From: Scylla paramamosain
Lineage: Eukaryota > Arthropoda > Malacostraca > Decapoda > Portunidae
Length of the DNA: 64,000 bases
Assembly (NCBI RefSeq): GCF_035594125.1
Contig: NW_026973708.1
Coordinates: 361,001 to 425,000 of the forward strand
Direction of reading: 5' to 3'
A program made the position numbers and the translations under genes. Below the pieces are notes generated by a model. That model did not search any database, was not told where the DNA came from, and worked only from the letters and a program-made list of their open reading frames with translations. This document shows, piece after piece, positions 30,822 through 42,158 of the stretch. Every line of letters starts with the position of its first letter. The first letter of the stretch is position 1.

Positions 30822-31177
30822 CTGTAGGGAGAGAACAGAGGCACCATAAGACATGTGACCCCTACTATGCTATAGGGATGACAAAGACATACAAAGCAAA
30901 TTAATCTGTACAAATCAAATTGATGTGATGTTATTCAGTGTGTCTGTTTCCATTCTCTGATTACTGTATTTCCCGGCGTCAATAAAAATGTCTTGGAGAA
31001 AGTTACGTTTTCATAGGCTCATCCTAAGCAAGGTTATCTATGTTTGACAGTAATCTGAACTTCTCAGTATGGCCTCACAATGAGGTGCATAAATTATAAT
31101 TGGTTAAAGTAGTACATAAATTAAAGTTTAAAAAAAATCTAGGCATTAACAAAAACCTATTTCCATATGGGTAGTCA

Positions 31178-34093
31178 AAGGAGGAGGCAGTAGACACCTG
31201 CCGAAACGATAATTACTCCCAGTGAGGTCTAAAGCACTGTTCAGGGGGTGCTGTGAACTTATCATTAAACCCAGCTGTGACCTCACTGCACGTTGTGTTT
31301 GTGTCTCACAACACAAGGGGGCAGTCACAGCCTGCCCTCTAAAGACAACTCTCTTCCTCCACACAAAACTACAAGCACCTAATAACACACACACCCTTCA
31401 CTCAAAAATTTCAAAATCATCATGGCGACTCCTACACCAGCCTCGGAGTCCCCATATGGGGAGGGGACCATAAATGTCCCCAGGTTGGATTGCCTTTCTG
31501 TTGATTTTGCTATCCTCCACTGCTATTCTGTTGACTTTGCTATCCTCCACAACCTAGAGCAAATGGTGCAACACCTTACTCATATTCCTGACCATCTTGG
31601 AGATACGCCCAACATTCTTGAACTTTTCCTGACCTCTAATTCTTCTGCTTATGCTGTCACCCTTTCTTCTCCATTGGGCTCCTCTGATCACAATTTCATA
31701 TCTCCTATCGCTCCAATCCCTCCTCAGGATCCCCCTAAGCGAAGGTGCCTCTAACGTTTTGCCTCTGCTAGTCAGGGGGACCTGAGGAGGTATTTTGCTG
31801 ATTTTCCTTGGAATGACTACTGCTTCTGTGTCAGAGACCCATCTTTGTGTGCTGAGCGCATAACAGAGGTGATAGTATCTGGCATGGAGGCGTACATTCC
31901 TCACTCTTTTTCTCGACCTAAATCTTCCAAACCTTGGTTTAACACAGCTTGTTCTCGTGCTATACATGATAGAGAGGTTTCTCACAAAAAGTACTTGAGC
32001 CTTCCATCACCAGAATCTCATGCACTTTATATTTATGCCCGGTACCATGCCAAGTCTGTTCTCCAACTAGCCAAAAACTCCTTCATTAACAGAAAGTGTC
32101 AAAACCTTTCAAGATCTAACTCCCCTCATGACTTCTGGCATCTAGCCAAAAATATCTCCAATAACTTTGTTTCTTCTTCTTTCCCTCCTATATTTCAACC
32201 AGATGGCACCACTGCTATCACATCTATTTCTAAAGCTGAACTCTTCGCTCAAACCTTTGCTAAAAACTCTACCTTGGATGATTCTGGGCTTGTTCCTCCC
32301 TCTCCTCTGCCCTCTGACTACTTCATGCCACCTATTATAATTCTTCATAATGATGTTTTCCATGCCCTTGCTGGCCTAAACTCTTGGAAGGCTTATGGAC
32401 CTGATGGGGTCCCTCCTATTGTTCTCCAAAACTGTGCCTCCATGCTTGCATCTTGCCTAGTCAAGCTCTTTCAGCTCTGTCTGTCAACATCTAACTTTCC
32501 TTCTTGCTGGAAGTTTGCCTACATTCAACCTGTTCCTAAAAAGGGTGACCGTTCTAATCTCACAAACTACAGTCCTATTGCTTTAATTACCTGCCTATCT
32601 AAAGTTTTTTAATCCATTCTCAACAGGAAGATTCTTAAACATCTATCACTTCACAACCTTCTATCTGATTGCTGGTATGGGTTCTGTCAAGGCTGCTGTA
32701 CTGGTGATCTTCTGGCCTTCCTTTTTTTTTTTTTTTTTTTTTCATGTAGGAAGAATACTGGCCAAGGGCAACAAAAATCTAATAAAAAAATGCCCACTGA
32801 AATGCCAGTCCCATAAAAGGGTCAAAGCAGTGGTCAAAAATTGGTGGATAAGTGTCTTGAAACCTCCCTCTTGAAGGAATTCAAGTCATAGGAAGGTGGA
32901 AATACAGAAGCAGGCAGGGAGTTCCAGAGTTTACCAGAGAAAGGGATGAATGATTGAGAATACTGGTCTCTGTAACTTCATCTCAAGTTTCCTTTCTGAC
33001 CGTTCTATTGCTGCTGTGGTAGACGGTCACTGTTCTTCTCCTAAATCTCTTAACAGTGGTGTTCCTCAGGGTTCTGTCCTGTCACCCACTCTCTTCTTAT
33101 TATTCATTAATGATCTTCTAAACCAAACTTCTTGTCCTATCCACTCCTATGCTGATGATACCACCCTGCACTTTTCCACGTCTTTTCATAGACATCCAAC
33201 CCTTCAGGAGGTAAACATTTCATGAAGGGAAGCCAAAGAATGCTTGACTTCTGATCTTTCTAAAATTTCTGACTGGGGCAGGGCAAACTTGGTATTGTTC
33301 AATGCCTCAAAAACTCAATTCCTCCATCTATCAACTCGACACAACCTTCCAGACAACTATCCCCTCTTCTTCAATGACACTCAACTGTCCCCCTCTTCTA
33401 CACTGAACATCCTCGGTCTGTTCTTTACTCATAATCTGAACTGGAAACTTCACATCTCATCTCTAACTAAAACAGCTTCTATGAAGTTAGGCATTCTGAG
33501 ACGTCTCCGCCAGTTTTTCTCACCCCCACAGCTGCTAACTCTGTACAAGGGCCTTATCCATCCATGTATGGAGTATGCTTCGCATGTCTGGGGGATTCCA
33601 CTCATACTGCTCTTCTAGACAGAGTGCAATCAAAAGCTTTTCGTCTCATCAACTCCTCTCTTCTAACTGACTGTCTTCAGCCTCTCTCTCACCGCCACAA
33701 TGTTGCATCTCTAGCTGTCTTCTACCGCTATTTTCATGCTAACTGCTCTTCTGATCTTGCTAACTGCATGCCTCCCCTCCTCCCACGGCCTTGCTGCACA
33801 AGACTGTCTTCTTTCTCTTACCCCTATTCTGTCCACCTCTCTAACGCAAGAGTTAACCAGTATTCTCAATCATTCATCCCTTTCTCTGGTAAATTCTGGA
33901 ACTCCCTGCCTGCTTCTGTATTTCCACCTTCCTATGACTTGAATTCCTTCAAGAGGGAGGTTTCAAGATATTTATTCATTAATTTTTGACTACTGCTTTG
34001 ACCCTTTTATGGGACTGGCATTTCAGTGGGCATTTTTTTTATTGGATTTTTGTTGCCCTTGGCCAGTGTCCCTCCTACAAAAAAAAAAAAAAA
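31178..34093 (+). mobile_element. Jockey-type LINE copy J2, near full length but broken
   Basis: Begins with the same 5' UTR as J1. The first ATG region (31421) reads [15 protein letters not shown]. Endonuclease remnants ([10 protein letters not shown]) are at 31500-31750. A linker/RT frame runs 31845-32612 (PKSSKPWFNTACSRAIHDRE, NSWKAYGPDGVPPIVLQNC, PVPKKGDRSNLTNYSPIAL). It is then interrupted by a 248-bp antisense insert, followed by RT palm SGVPQGSVLSPTLFLLFIND and HSYADDTTLHF (intact), and the C-terminal domain to 33989. The 3' end is GCCAGTGTCCCTCCTAC with a 14-base A-tail (34080-34093). It is the best reference copy of this family in the window. Confidence 0.88.
32718..32965 (-). mobile_element. 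Antisense 3'-end fragment of the same LINE nested in J2
   Basis: The T-run (32718-32742) followed by CATGTAGGA, GGCCAAGGGCAACAAAAATC and sequence complementary to the J2 3' UTR and last codons (GAGTTCCAGAGTTTACCAGA) shows a poly-A-tailed 3' fragment in reverse orientation. About 160 bp of J2 RT sequence present in J1 (about 15925-16065) are missing at this point. Confidence 0.85.
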
Positions 34094-34864
34094 GGCAGGT
34101 CAGTGGTATTTTACATGTGTATCAACAATGCCAGTATTTTCACTCTCCTCAAACAGCCCAACTTTAAGGGAATACCATAAAGTTACAAAAGAAGTGAAAC
34201 TGTGATGTGTTAAAAGGGTTTACCAGCAAATCTGATTTATAACAAGAGTATTGTGATCACTCACTAACAGGTGGCTGCCATCATGATTCACTAATTGTAA
34301 CAATTCCTAACATAAAAAGGACATGTGGCCTGATTTTCAATGACTGCTGTTTGTTTTGTATATTTTGTGTGATGTTTTTTTAGTTTTTAGGATTGTTTGT
34401 TTTTACTCTAATATTCTTGCATTATTTATTTTTTTCAAATTTGTCAAAATTGGGGTATTCTCGAGTGTGAAGCATCTTCGATACTGGGGAATATAGTACT
34501 TGTTAATAAGTACCTATTTGGAAGAAAAGATGAGCCCAGTGATGTTTAATTTGTGGTGAGGGACTCACAAAGCATATCCTCCTGTTCTGATCACCACCAC
34601 TGTTATTTATTCTTCAATGAGATTTTCCATCCTTGTAAACACCTCAAATTTATTTAATAGCTCTTCTTATTCAAATGGCATTTCACATGCACATTAAAGC
34701 CATTAAGAGTGACTTCCTCTAACTGATGTTTACCATGTGTGTTTTAACAAAGACTCAATTATTATGAAGTCTGTTTTTACAACTTTTACATACATTAATA
34801 AGTGACTTGATTTTGAAATTATGCTCAACTACACACAAACCAAATGCTGAATAAAACTAGGGAA
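34094..34864. other. Unique sequence, no gene seen
   Basis: AT-rich sequence without a recognisable frame or repeat end. Confidence 0.4.
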
Positions 34865-35320
34865 ACATAACGAACCGATGGACCAAGAACCGAGGATTAC
34901 CAGCAAAACTTGGTTAAAAACAGTACTGATGGTCTGAATGCTGAGGAAAACTAGCAGAACTGAGAGCTGAGAATAACAAGTGTAATCTACAATGAACCGT
35001 GTTCCGTTGATAAGTAGTGGAACTTATAACGAAGCAACAGATTGAGTGCTGAAAAACACTCGAGAAACATGAACCAATGAACTGAGTGCTGAACATATGA
35101 TGAACTGACAGACTGTGTGATGAGAAACTACAGCTAAACTTACAAAGAAAACTGTACCGATGGACCAAGTACCAAGGAACACTAGCGAAAACTGATATGG
35201 AACGATGGACCGAGTGCTGATGTAGCCTAGATGTGGTTTATCTACAAGGTACCAACCCAACTAGCGAATAAATAACAGAACCATGATGAAAACTGTACCG
35301 ATGGAGCGAGTTGGAGGAGA
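34865..35320. repeat. Degenerate minisatellite with about 40-50 bp unit
   Basis: The phrases AC(C/T)GATGG(A/T)C(C/T)(G/A)A, GAGTGCTGA and GGAA(A/C)ACTAGC recur in the same order many times (for example 34875, 34926, 35158, 35205 and 35297), with indels between units. Confidence 0.7.
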
Positions 35321-35864
<544 letters not shown>

Positions 35865-36131
35865 GAGAAAAAAAAATAACTGAAGAAAATAAGGATGAAA
35901 AATGTGATAATAAGAAAAGAAAAAGAAATTAGAGAAAATAGAAAAGACAAAGAGAAAGGAATAAAGGACATAGAAAGAAAGATAGGAGAGAAAGATTAAA
36001 GAACAAAGAACAAGTTAAGTGAAGAAATATAAGTATTTCTTAAGGAAGGCAGAGTTTCAATCAAACTACGGGGCAGTAGTAGCAGGGCTGCTAACCAAAC
36101 ACAGATTTTCTCTGAATGGCTTATTGGAGAT

Positions 36132-36341
36132 GAATATTTAAAATGCAGACCATAATTAGGTAGTCACTATGGTAAAGTCATCTACTTATTCAAATTTATC
36201 ATTACCTTTCCCTACTTTATAGAATATTTAAAATGCAGACCATAGTTAGGTAGTCACTATGGTAAACAGTTTCCTTCATCTACTTATTCAAATTTATCAT
36301 TACCTTTCCCTACTTTATGGACAATGTAACAGGACAATACA
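36132..36341. repeat. 100-bp tandem duplication
   Basis: GAATATTTAAAATGCAGACC starts at 36132 and 36232. The two units differ by one substitution and a 10-bp indel (CAGTTTCCTT). Confidence 0.92.
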
Positions 36342-37456
36342 CAGGTGCAGTATTTCCAAAATTTATAAAGATTCTTTCACGTGCAGTACTTCCAAAATTT
36401 ATAAATATTCTTCAGAGTATTTAACAAAACTGAAGTACTTTGGGCCACATTCTGAAATGTATTGGCATCCTAGTACTGGTAACTTGTTACTGGAGTTTTC
36501 AAAAGTATTTTTTCATAATGACTCTATTTTTCAATTGCACCATCAATAGGAATCAAACCCATTTGAACCTGACATAATTTCCTTGACCTTTGAAATCAAT
36601 CCTAATCAGAGGACAAAGCCTTCAGGGATGCCACCTCATGTCATGGGCTCATGGCACACAGGTGACTGCACATGGCAAGTATTACCCCACCTTATTATTC
36701 TCCACTTTCTGCTGCACTTGAGTATATAACTCCAGTAATCACAGTTATTCCCTTTTACTTAAGATCTGAGGAAATTAATGGTCTCATAATAAGAAAGGGC
36801 AGTAATGTAGTACTCAAGAACAACAGCCCAAAAGTAAAAGTGTACTGCTAAGCTGTTAAGTGGTGGCTCGTTGGGTAGCTGCTGCTTGGAACTACAGCTT
36901 ATGGCTGTCTCTTTAATAATATTTTATTACAGTTGACTCCATGTCAATTTACCACTGTTTCTAAATTTTCTAATATGTCTACTGCACTTCTGAAGTTTAC
37001 CTGAAGCAATATGTCATTGCAAAGTGAAACACATTACAATATGTTCTCTCCTCTTTGTACATATTACCAAAGTTAGCCAATAAGCATTACAATATTAAAA
37101 AAATAAATAAAAAATAATTTGAAGTATTAGACATTTATATCAGAAAGGATGACTGATGCAGCTGAGTGCAATAACCAGCAGAAGGAACCCTCACTGATAA
37201 GTACTCAAGTAATTAACTAACAAATCAAGAGTTTGACACACACAACAAACATCTCCCCACCACTGCCTTATGAAGTTTTGACCACAAGCACAAAAATTCT
37301 TACGTATAATTGACAATCAACATAATGAACTAGCATGTTCCAGCCTTTTACATAATTATCACACCCAGGAGCATGCTTACTACTACAGTACTAATACTAC
37401 TACCTCAACCTGTACTATTTCTTTACACTTTTACACGTGCCAAAAAACATGTGTTA
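36342..37456. other. Unique sequence, no supported gene
   Basis: A further small duplication (GTGCAGTA(T/C)TTCCAAAATT, 36346 and 36383) is present. A 21-39 nt minus-strand segment with QVQQKVENNK and splice-like borders (36691-36730) was not accepted as an exon. Confidence 0.4.
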
Positions 37457-37677
37457 GGCCGGGCGCACATTGAGACGCTGGCAACACAGGCGACACAGCA
37501 CAGAGCAGGGCAGAAAACTGCATCTTACTGGTTTAAACCTAAGCACGCATATTGACACGCAGGACAGCACAGCACAGATGCAGACCTGTGTCGGCTTGCG
37601 CGACGCAGTCGTTCGAACGCAGTTTCCTGTGCCACGTGCGGGGCAGCTTGATAGCAACTCACTCTTTAGTACTCACA

Positions 37678-37923
37678 ATGTCGTCCACGGAGCAACTCAT
37701 AGAGGCTGTTCGCCATCAAAGAGTGCTGTATGACACTAGTCATCCTGATTATATGAGAGGAACTTATAAGGACGAGTTATGGGCAAATTCTCCATGTGTT
37801 TTCCTCTTCTCCAAGTATTCACTCCTCCACACTGACCTCTTTGCTCTACAAATGTCATATAATAACATTACTTTCTCGAACTCGTTTTCTGAGTCGGAAT
37901 CGGAACTAAGGTTTCCAAAGTAA
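37678..37923 (+). pseudogene. MADF-domain protein, first exon fragment
   Basis: ATG 37678 opens MSSTEQLIEAVRHQRVLYDT then PDYMRGTYKDELW, the first helix and tryptophan-containing part of a MADF (Myb/SANT-like) domain. Such proteins accompany PIF/Harbinger transposases and are thought to help bind the element ends. After DELWA the frame continues into antisense transposase sequence, so the true protein ends there. Confidence 0.75.
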
Positions 37924-37940
37924 TTTTTGGCAACAGCCAT
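37764..37940 (-). pseudogene. Harbinger transposase, N-terminal fragment
   Basis: ATG 37940 opens MAVAKNYFGNLSSDSDSENE and leads to VWRSEYLEKRKTHGEFA, matching the W-x5-KR-x2-GEF block that opens Harbinger transposases (compare WVHEAWQKRETEGEFATLF in the intact copy). It runs tail-to-tail into the MADF fragment within about 10 bp near 37779. The nuclease domain is missing. Confidence 0.7.
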
Positions 37941-38078
37941 GATCAACACTACCGCACAGGACGACAGCCTGCTTCTCAATGTGCGCACCACGCCTGTGCT
38001 GCGCTGTGCTGCCCTGCCCTGCCCTGCCCTGCGTCTGCCCTGCTCTGTGCTGCCCTGCGTCTCAATGTGCGCCTTGCC

Positions 38079-38341
38079 TTATAATCTTCATCAAAAAAGT
38101 TCTCAGTTAGCCACTGAGTTTCTAATTCACTAAAGAATAGAAAACTTTCAAATAAACTTGTGACTTGACAAATTGTTGTGCTGCCTCAGAATCTTAAATC
38201 TGTGAAAAGCAAATTTGGATAAATCTTTGCTTTGTACCAGTCCTTCCATACAATGGTGATTTTACTTTCTTCGTTTTTACTTGACTTACACACTGAATGA
38301 ATCACAGAAACCCAAGAAACTTAAATCATCAAGAAAATGTT
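38079..38341. other. Unique sequence between the two Harbinger elements
   Basis: No gene or repeat end is seen. Confidence 0.35.
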
Positions 38342-38444
38342 AAACCTAACCAAATCTAACTAACCTAAACGAACCTAACCTAACCAAACATAATTAACTT
38401 AATCTATCCTAACCTGACCTAACAACCTAACTTTACCTAAACCT
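38342..38444. repeat. Degenerate telomere-like (CCTAA)n patch
   Basis: Many CCTAA / ACCTAAC units with variants (CCAAATCTAACTAACCTAAA, GAACCTAACCTAACC) over about 100 bp. Arthropod telomeres commonly use TTAGG, the complement of CCTAA. The array is interstitial and eroded. Confidence 0.65.
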
Positions 38445-38946
38445 TATTAGTAAACCTTATTAGTTTTCTTTATTGCTAATGTCATCAGCTGGAGGTAAGG
38501 AAATTATCAAATGTGATTGGAGCATTCAATATTAGTGCTGAAGAAGATCGGTAGGTGGCAGCAGTGTCGACCATGAAGAGACAAGAGCTGAACAGGTCTG
38601 CCATTATAGCCCTTCCGTGTGGTTCAAATAACAATTGAAAAATTCCTCCAGTTCAGAAATTACTAGCTTGCGACTATAGAAGAAATATGTCTTACAAGTC
38701 TGTTATCATAAAAACCCATAAAAAACTGAGGTAGGTGACTTTTTAAGCACTTTAAGTACCTTACCCACAAGATACACGATACGTAAAGTCTACTTGCACA
38801 TTTTTGTATTTGGTGGAAAATGAAGGAGTTTAATAGTTGTGCTGCCTCCTGGTGGTGGAGGGATGGTTCCAGGGCCCTATCCTTCATAGTGTTTGTAAGA
38901 TAGCTTGGCAGGGGAGCGAGACACAGGGATACACATCTCTCCTTTA
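38445..38946. other. Unique sequence, no supported gene
   Basis: A 99-codon minus-strand frame (38663-38962) runs into the Harbinger end and has no recognisable domain. Confidence 0.35.
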
Positions 38947-39080
38947 AGGTCGATTCACACACATCAGTGACGTATCAGTGCCGTGTCCGTTCAGTGTCAG
39001 TGATACCGTGTTGTTTCCGTGACGTCTATTCACACACATCCGTGGTGCTGCCGTACACCGTGAAATCAGTGTTTTCCAGG

Positions 39081-41337
39081 ATGGCAAAGTTTTCGGACGT
39101 GGAGTTGGCAATGATTGCCATAATTCTTGATGAAGAGGAAGAGGCAGAACAAAAAGTGAAGAAAAGAAAGTGGGTACATGAAGCGTGGCAGAAAAGAGAA
39201 ACTGAAGGAGAGTTTGCGACTCTGTTCAAGGAATTAACAGATGATGAAACCAAATTTTTTCAGTACTTTAGAATGTCCAAAAACTGCTTCTGGATATTGT
39301 TCAATAAAATGAAAACTCAACTGAAGAAACAAGACACCCACTGGAGAAAGGCCATTAAACCAGAGGAACGATTAGCAGTTTGTTTAAGGTAAAATAATAC
39401 TCCGTCTTTGTAGTTGGTCATTTACTGCACTTATCTATCTAAATCCGTGCTGGAGATTTCATAGACTCTTTAAACTTTTAAAAGTTTATTTTCATGCTAA
39501 GTGACAGTACGTACATTAATTTGTTTCTCACTCTCAAAATTCATCATTACTTATGTGTGTTTCTTGACGTTAGTGATAACTCTAATGTTTTAAGTTGTAT
39601 AGCCTATTGAAGAGTTAAGAATCCTGAAAAGTTGAAAAGTAGTTTTGCAAAGGATTGGCGCTGTTTGGAACTGATGTATAAGTAGATAACTTCTGTTGCT
39701 GATCTCCATATGTTACTGTTGTATGTTCCTGCACTGGCTGAGGTGAGGGATGTGGAGTCGAAGTTGATGATGTAGAAGCTGAAGGCTCAGGTAGTCTTTC
39801 AAATGATTGTTGATTGATAAGCATTTGCATTTCATATTTCTGTACTGTAGCAAATATTTCAGATTTTGCTACATTCAAATAATAAGGGGTCAAAGTCTTG
39901 AGAGTTGGAGCAATGCCTGCTAGAAATGCGTCAACAGGGTGTGGTGGGGTGGAAGCGGTTTGATTTTCTTGTTTACTTATCAAATACTCCATTAATTTTG
40001 CAGAAGCTGTTTGTTGAGGTGCCACTCTCTTCTTTGATTTTCCTGCTAATGACTTAACTTTAGCTTCAAGAGTAGGCTTTGGTGAGGGCAATGGTTGTGT
40101 CTGCAAATCTTCATGCAGGCCTCCGTCCAATACTGTTGGTTCCCCTGCATCTGTCTGGATGTTCTCTTCTTCGTCCTCCTGGTTTTCTACAACATCGTCG
40201 TGATTGTTTCCTTCATGTTCCTCACTTGCGATGTTTCCCTTTGTTTCCCTCTCGTGCATGTATAACTTTAAAAAGCTTAATTGCTCAGAAAATTTGTACA
40301 GTTTAATTTTCTTTGCACTTTGCCCACTCTTAGTTGAAGTCTTCTTCATAGATTTTCTGTAATTGTCCCTTATATTGTTCCATCTGCTTTTACATGCTGA
40401 ACCTGAAACAACAAAAGTTTTGATATAAGTTAAATTTCCTTGTTTCAGGTACCTAGCTACAGGGGATTCCTTAAGGACAATTTCGTTCAGCTACCGCTTG
40501 GGGCATAGCACAGTGTACAAAATTGTTATGGACACTTGCAGGATAATAACAGAAAATCTCATGAGCGAAGTACTACCAAAACCTTCAACAGAGATGTGGA
40601 AATCCATTGCTAGTGACTTTTCAACACTTTGGAATTTTCCTAACTGCTTGGGAGCTTTGGACGGGAAACATTTTACCATTCAGGCTCCCCCAAATAGTGG
40701 TTCTTTGTACTTTAACTATAAGAAGACATTTTCAGTTGTTTTGTTGGCGCTTGTTGATGCACATTACAATTTCATCACAATTGATGTTGGTGCATATGGA
40801 AAGAGCAGTGATGGTGGAATTTTTGCAAATTCTGGTCTAGGCAAAACACTACAGCAAGGCACATTATCAGTACCAGGGAATGCTACATTGCCAGGCACAA
40901 ATAGTACTAAGGCTCCGTATGTAATGGTTGGTGATGAAGCATTCCCTCTAAAAACTTATTTGATGCGACCATATCCTGGACAAGATTTGGATAATTCTAA
41001 GCGTGTCTTTAATTACAGACTGTCTCGTGCCAGAAGAGTTGTTGAAAATACGTTTGGCATTTTGTCTCAAAAATTTAGAATATGTAACAGAAGAATTCAA
41101 GCAAAACCAGAAAATGTTGATCACATGATACTTGCAATCTGTGTTCTGCATAATTTCATTAGAAAATATGATGTAGAAACACGCCCGCATGTGGTAAATG
41201 CAACAGTGCCTAAAACAGCAGAAGCAAGACTTGAAAATCTGCCTCTGCAGGGTGGAAATGCAACAAGAGATGCGTTAGCTGTAAGGGAGCTGTACAAAGA
41301 TTACTTTAATTCAGAGGCTGGATCTGTGCCATGGTAG
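39081..41337 (+). CDS. Harbinger transposase nuclease, two exons, intact
   Basis: Exons 39081-39388 and 40449-41337 (donor TTTAAG/GTAAAA, acceptor TTGTTTCAG/GTACCT) give 398 residues. ATG 39081 has a fair context (CCAGGATGG). The N-terminus (1-60) is acidic/basic with WVHEAWQKRETEGEFATLF. The DDE_Tnp_4 type catalytic domain shows GALDGKHF (D174), GKSSDGGIF (D224), VMVGDEAFPL (D265) and VVENTFGIL (E302). D174, D265 and E302 fit the expected triad, with 36 residues between the last two. LAICVLHNFIR (331-341) is the family's C-terminal signature. It would cut and rejoin the element ends in the nucleus, probably with the MADF partner. The MADF second exon (39615-40402, minus) lies in its intron. 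No disabling change is seen. Confidence 0.95.
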
Positions 41338-41741
41338 TTTTGATGACTGCATATAAGAAGTCTAGGTACCTAGCAAAAGTAAACCTGCCATGTAGTGTGA
41401 CTACAAAATTAAGAATATATCAAATACATAAATGAAAAAGAAAAATGTGATGTGAGGTGTTGTGGTGTGGTATGAGGTGTGGTCTGCTGTGGTGTGGTGT
41501 GGTGTGGTGTGGTGTGATGTGAGTTGTTGTAGTTTGATATGAGGTGAGATGTGGTGGTGTGGTGTGATGTGTTAGACTACTGTACACAATATTAAAAAGA
41601 GTACTTACCATCTACTTTCATTTCTTCTCCTATTTTATTCCATATATCTTGTTTAAAGTTGGAATCCATATATTTTGGTTGTGAGAGATCATACAGAACT
41701 GGATGGTTCCGCACCAGTTCAATGAGTAGTTCGTCATCCAT
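39615..41741 (-). CDS. Harbinger MADF/Myb-like accessory protein, two exons, intact
   Basis: Exons 41741-41609 and 40402-39615 on the minus strand (donor GATG/GTAAGT, acceptor TGTTGTTTCAG/GTTCAG) give 306 residues with matching phase 1. The MADF domain spans about 1-95: MDDELLIELVRNHPVLYDLS, YMDSNFKQDIWNKIGEEM, then after the intron CKSRWNNIRDNYRKSMKK and LYKFSEQLSFLKLYM. The middle is acidic and proline-rich. The C-terminal part has the short helix DAFLAGIAPTLKTL seen in BESS-like tails. In known PIF/Harbinger systems the Myb/MADF partner binds subterminal DNA and helps nuclear entry of the nuclease. The transposase second exon lies in its intron. Confidence 0.92.
41447..41573. repeat. (TGTGG)n-type minisatellite in MADF intron
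   Basis: Degenerate TGTGG / TGAGG / TGATG pentamers, inside the Harbinger element between the transposase stop and the MADF first exon. Confidence 0.85.
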
Positions 41742-41963
41742 AGCTTCCGGCGTCCGTGAAAATCTGAAAAATATCGGTGGCGACGATATTCAGTTTCACG
41801 GAACGGAGACGTAACGGTCACTGAGAGTCAAAACACGGTACTGCGCCGGACGTGTGTGAACGCGTCAGTCAAATTCAAAGTAACGATATTTTTTTTCACT
41901 GACACTGAAGCACTGAGCGGATACGGCACTGATACGTCACTGATGTGTGTGAATCGACCTTTA

Positions 41964-42158
41964 ATCTGATATGTGTATGAGCATAACGGGCTACGACGGC
42001 ACGGGAGGGGAACGAACTAAACTTGGAATGGAGGTAAGTATACACGTACGGGTGAGGAACAAAAAGAGAACAATACCTTTGAAAATAATAATACAAAATA
42101 CAAACTAGAAGAACGATGGTTTTACCTGGCCTGAAGTCTGTCTGTGTGTGTGTGTGTG
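41964..42158. other. Sequence between Harbinger and gypsy pol, possible gypsy 3' region
   Basis: Lies just downstream of the gypsy pol stop on the minus strand and may be gypsy 3' non-coding sequence. No LTR could be defined. It contains a short (GT)n at 42145-42160. Confidence 0.3.

Larger units (their letters stand above)
37457..38078 (+). mobile_element. PIF/Harbinger deletion derivative (622 bp)
   Basis: Ends are GGCCGGGCGCACATTGAGAC (left) and GGCAAGGCGCACATTGAGAC (right, minus strand), flanked by TTA on both sides (37454-37456, 38079-38081), the classic PIF/Harbinger target duplication. Inside, the first exon of a MADF gene reads inward from the left end and the first part of a transposase gene reads inward from the right end. 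The rest of both genes is deleted. It differs in terminal sequence from the 3-kb element at 38947, so it derives from another autonomous family. Confidence 0.85.
38947..41960 (+). mobile_element. Complete autonomous PIF/Harbinger transposon (3014 bp)
   Basis: The terminal inverted repeats begin AGGTCGATTCACACACATCA at both ends and match for about 50 bp with two substitutions. A second, subterminal pair follows (TATTCACACACATCCGTGG near 39028; its counterpart around 41835-41863). TTA duplications flank the element (38944-38946, 41961-41963). It holds two genes on opposite strands, each with a single intron and no stop or frameshift: a nuclease (plus) and a MADF protein (minus). The second exon of each lies in the intron of the other. 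Both TSDs and TIRs are nearly perfect, so insertion is recent. Confidence 0.95.

Noticed and set aside
34865..35320. Possible CRISPR-like array
   Set aside because: The repeats are degenerate, contiguous and variable in spacing; this is eukaryotic sequence with no cas genes.
36691..36730. Microexon-like minus-strand segment reading LYTQVQQKVENNK before GTGGGG
   Set aside because: Coiled-coil-like, but it would end in phase 0 where exon 30742-30821 needs phase 2, and the acceptor is weak.
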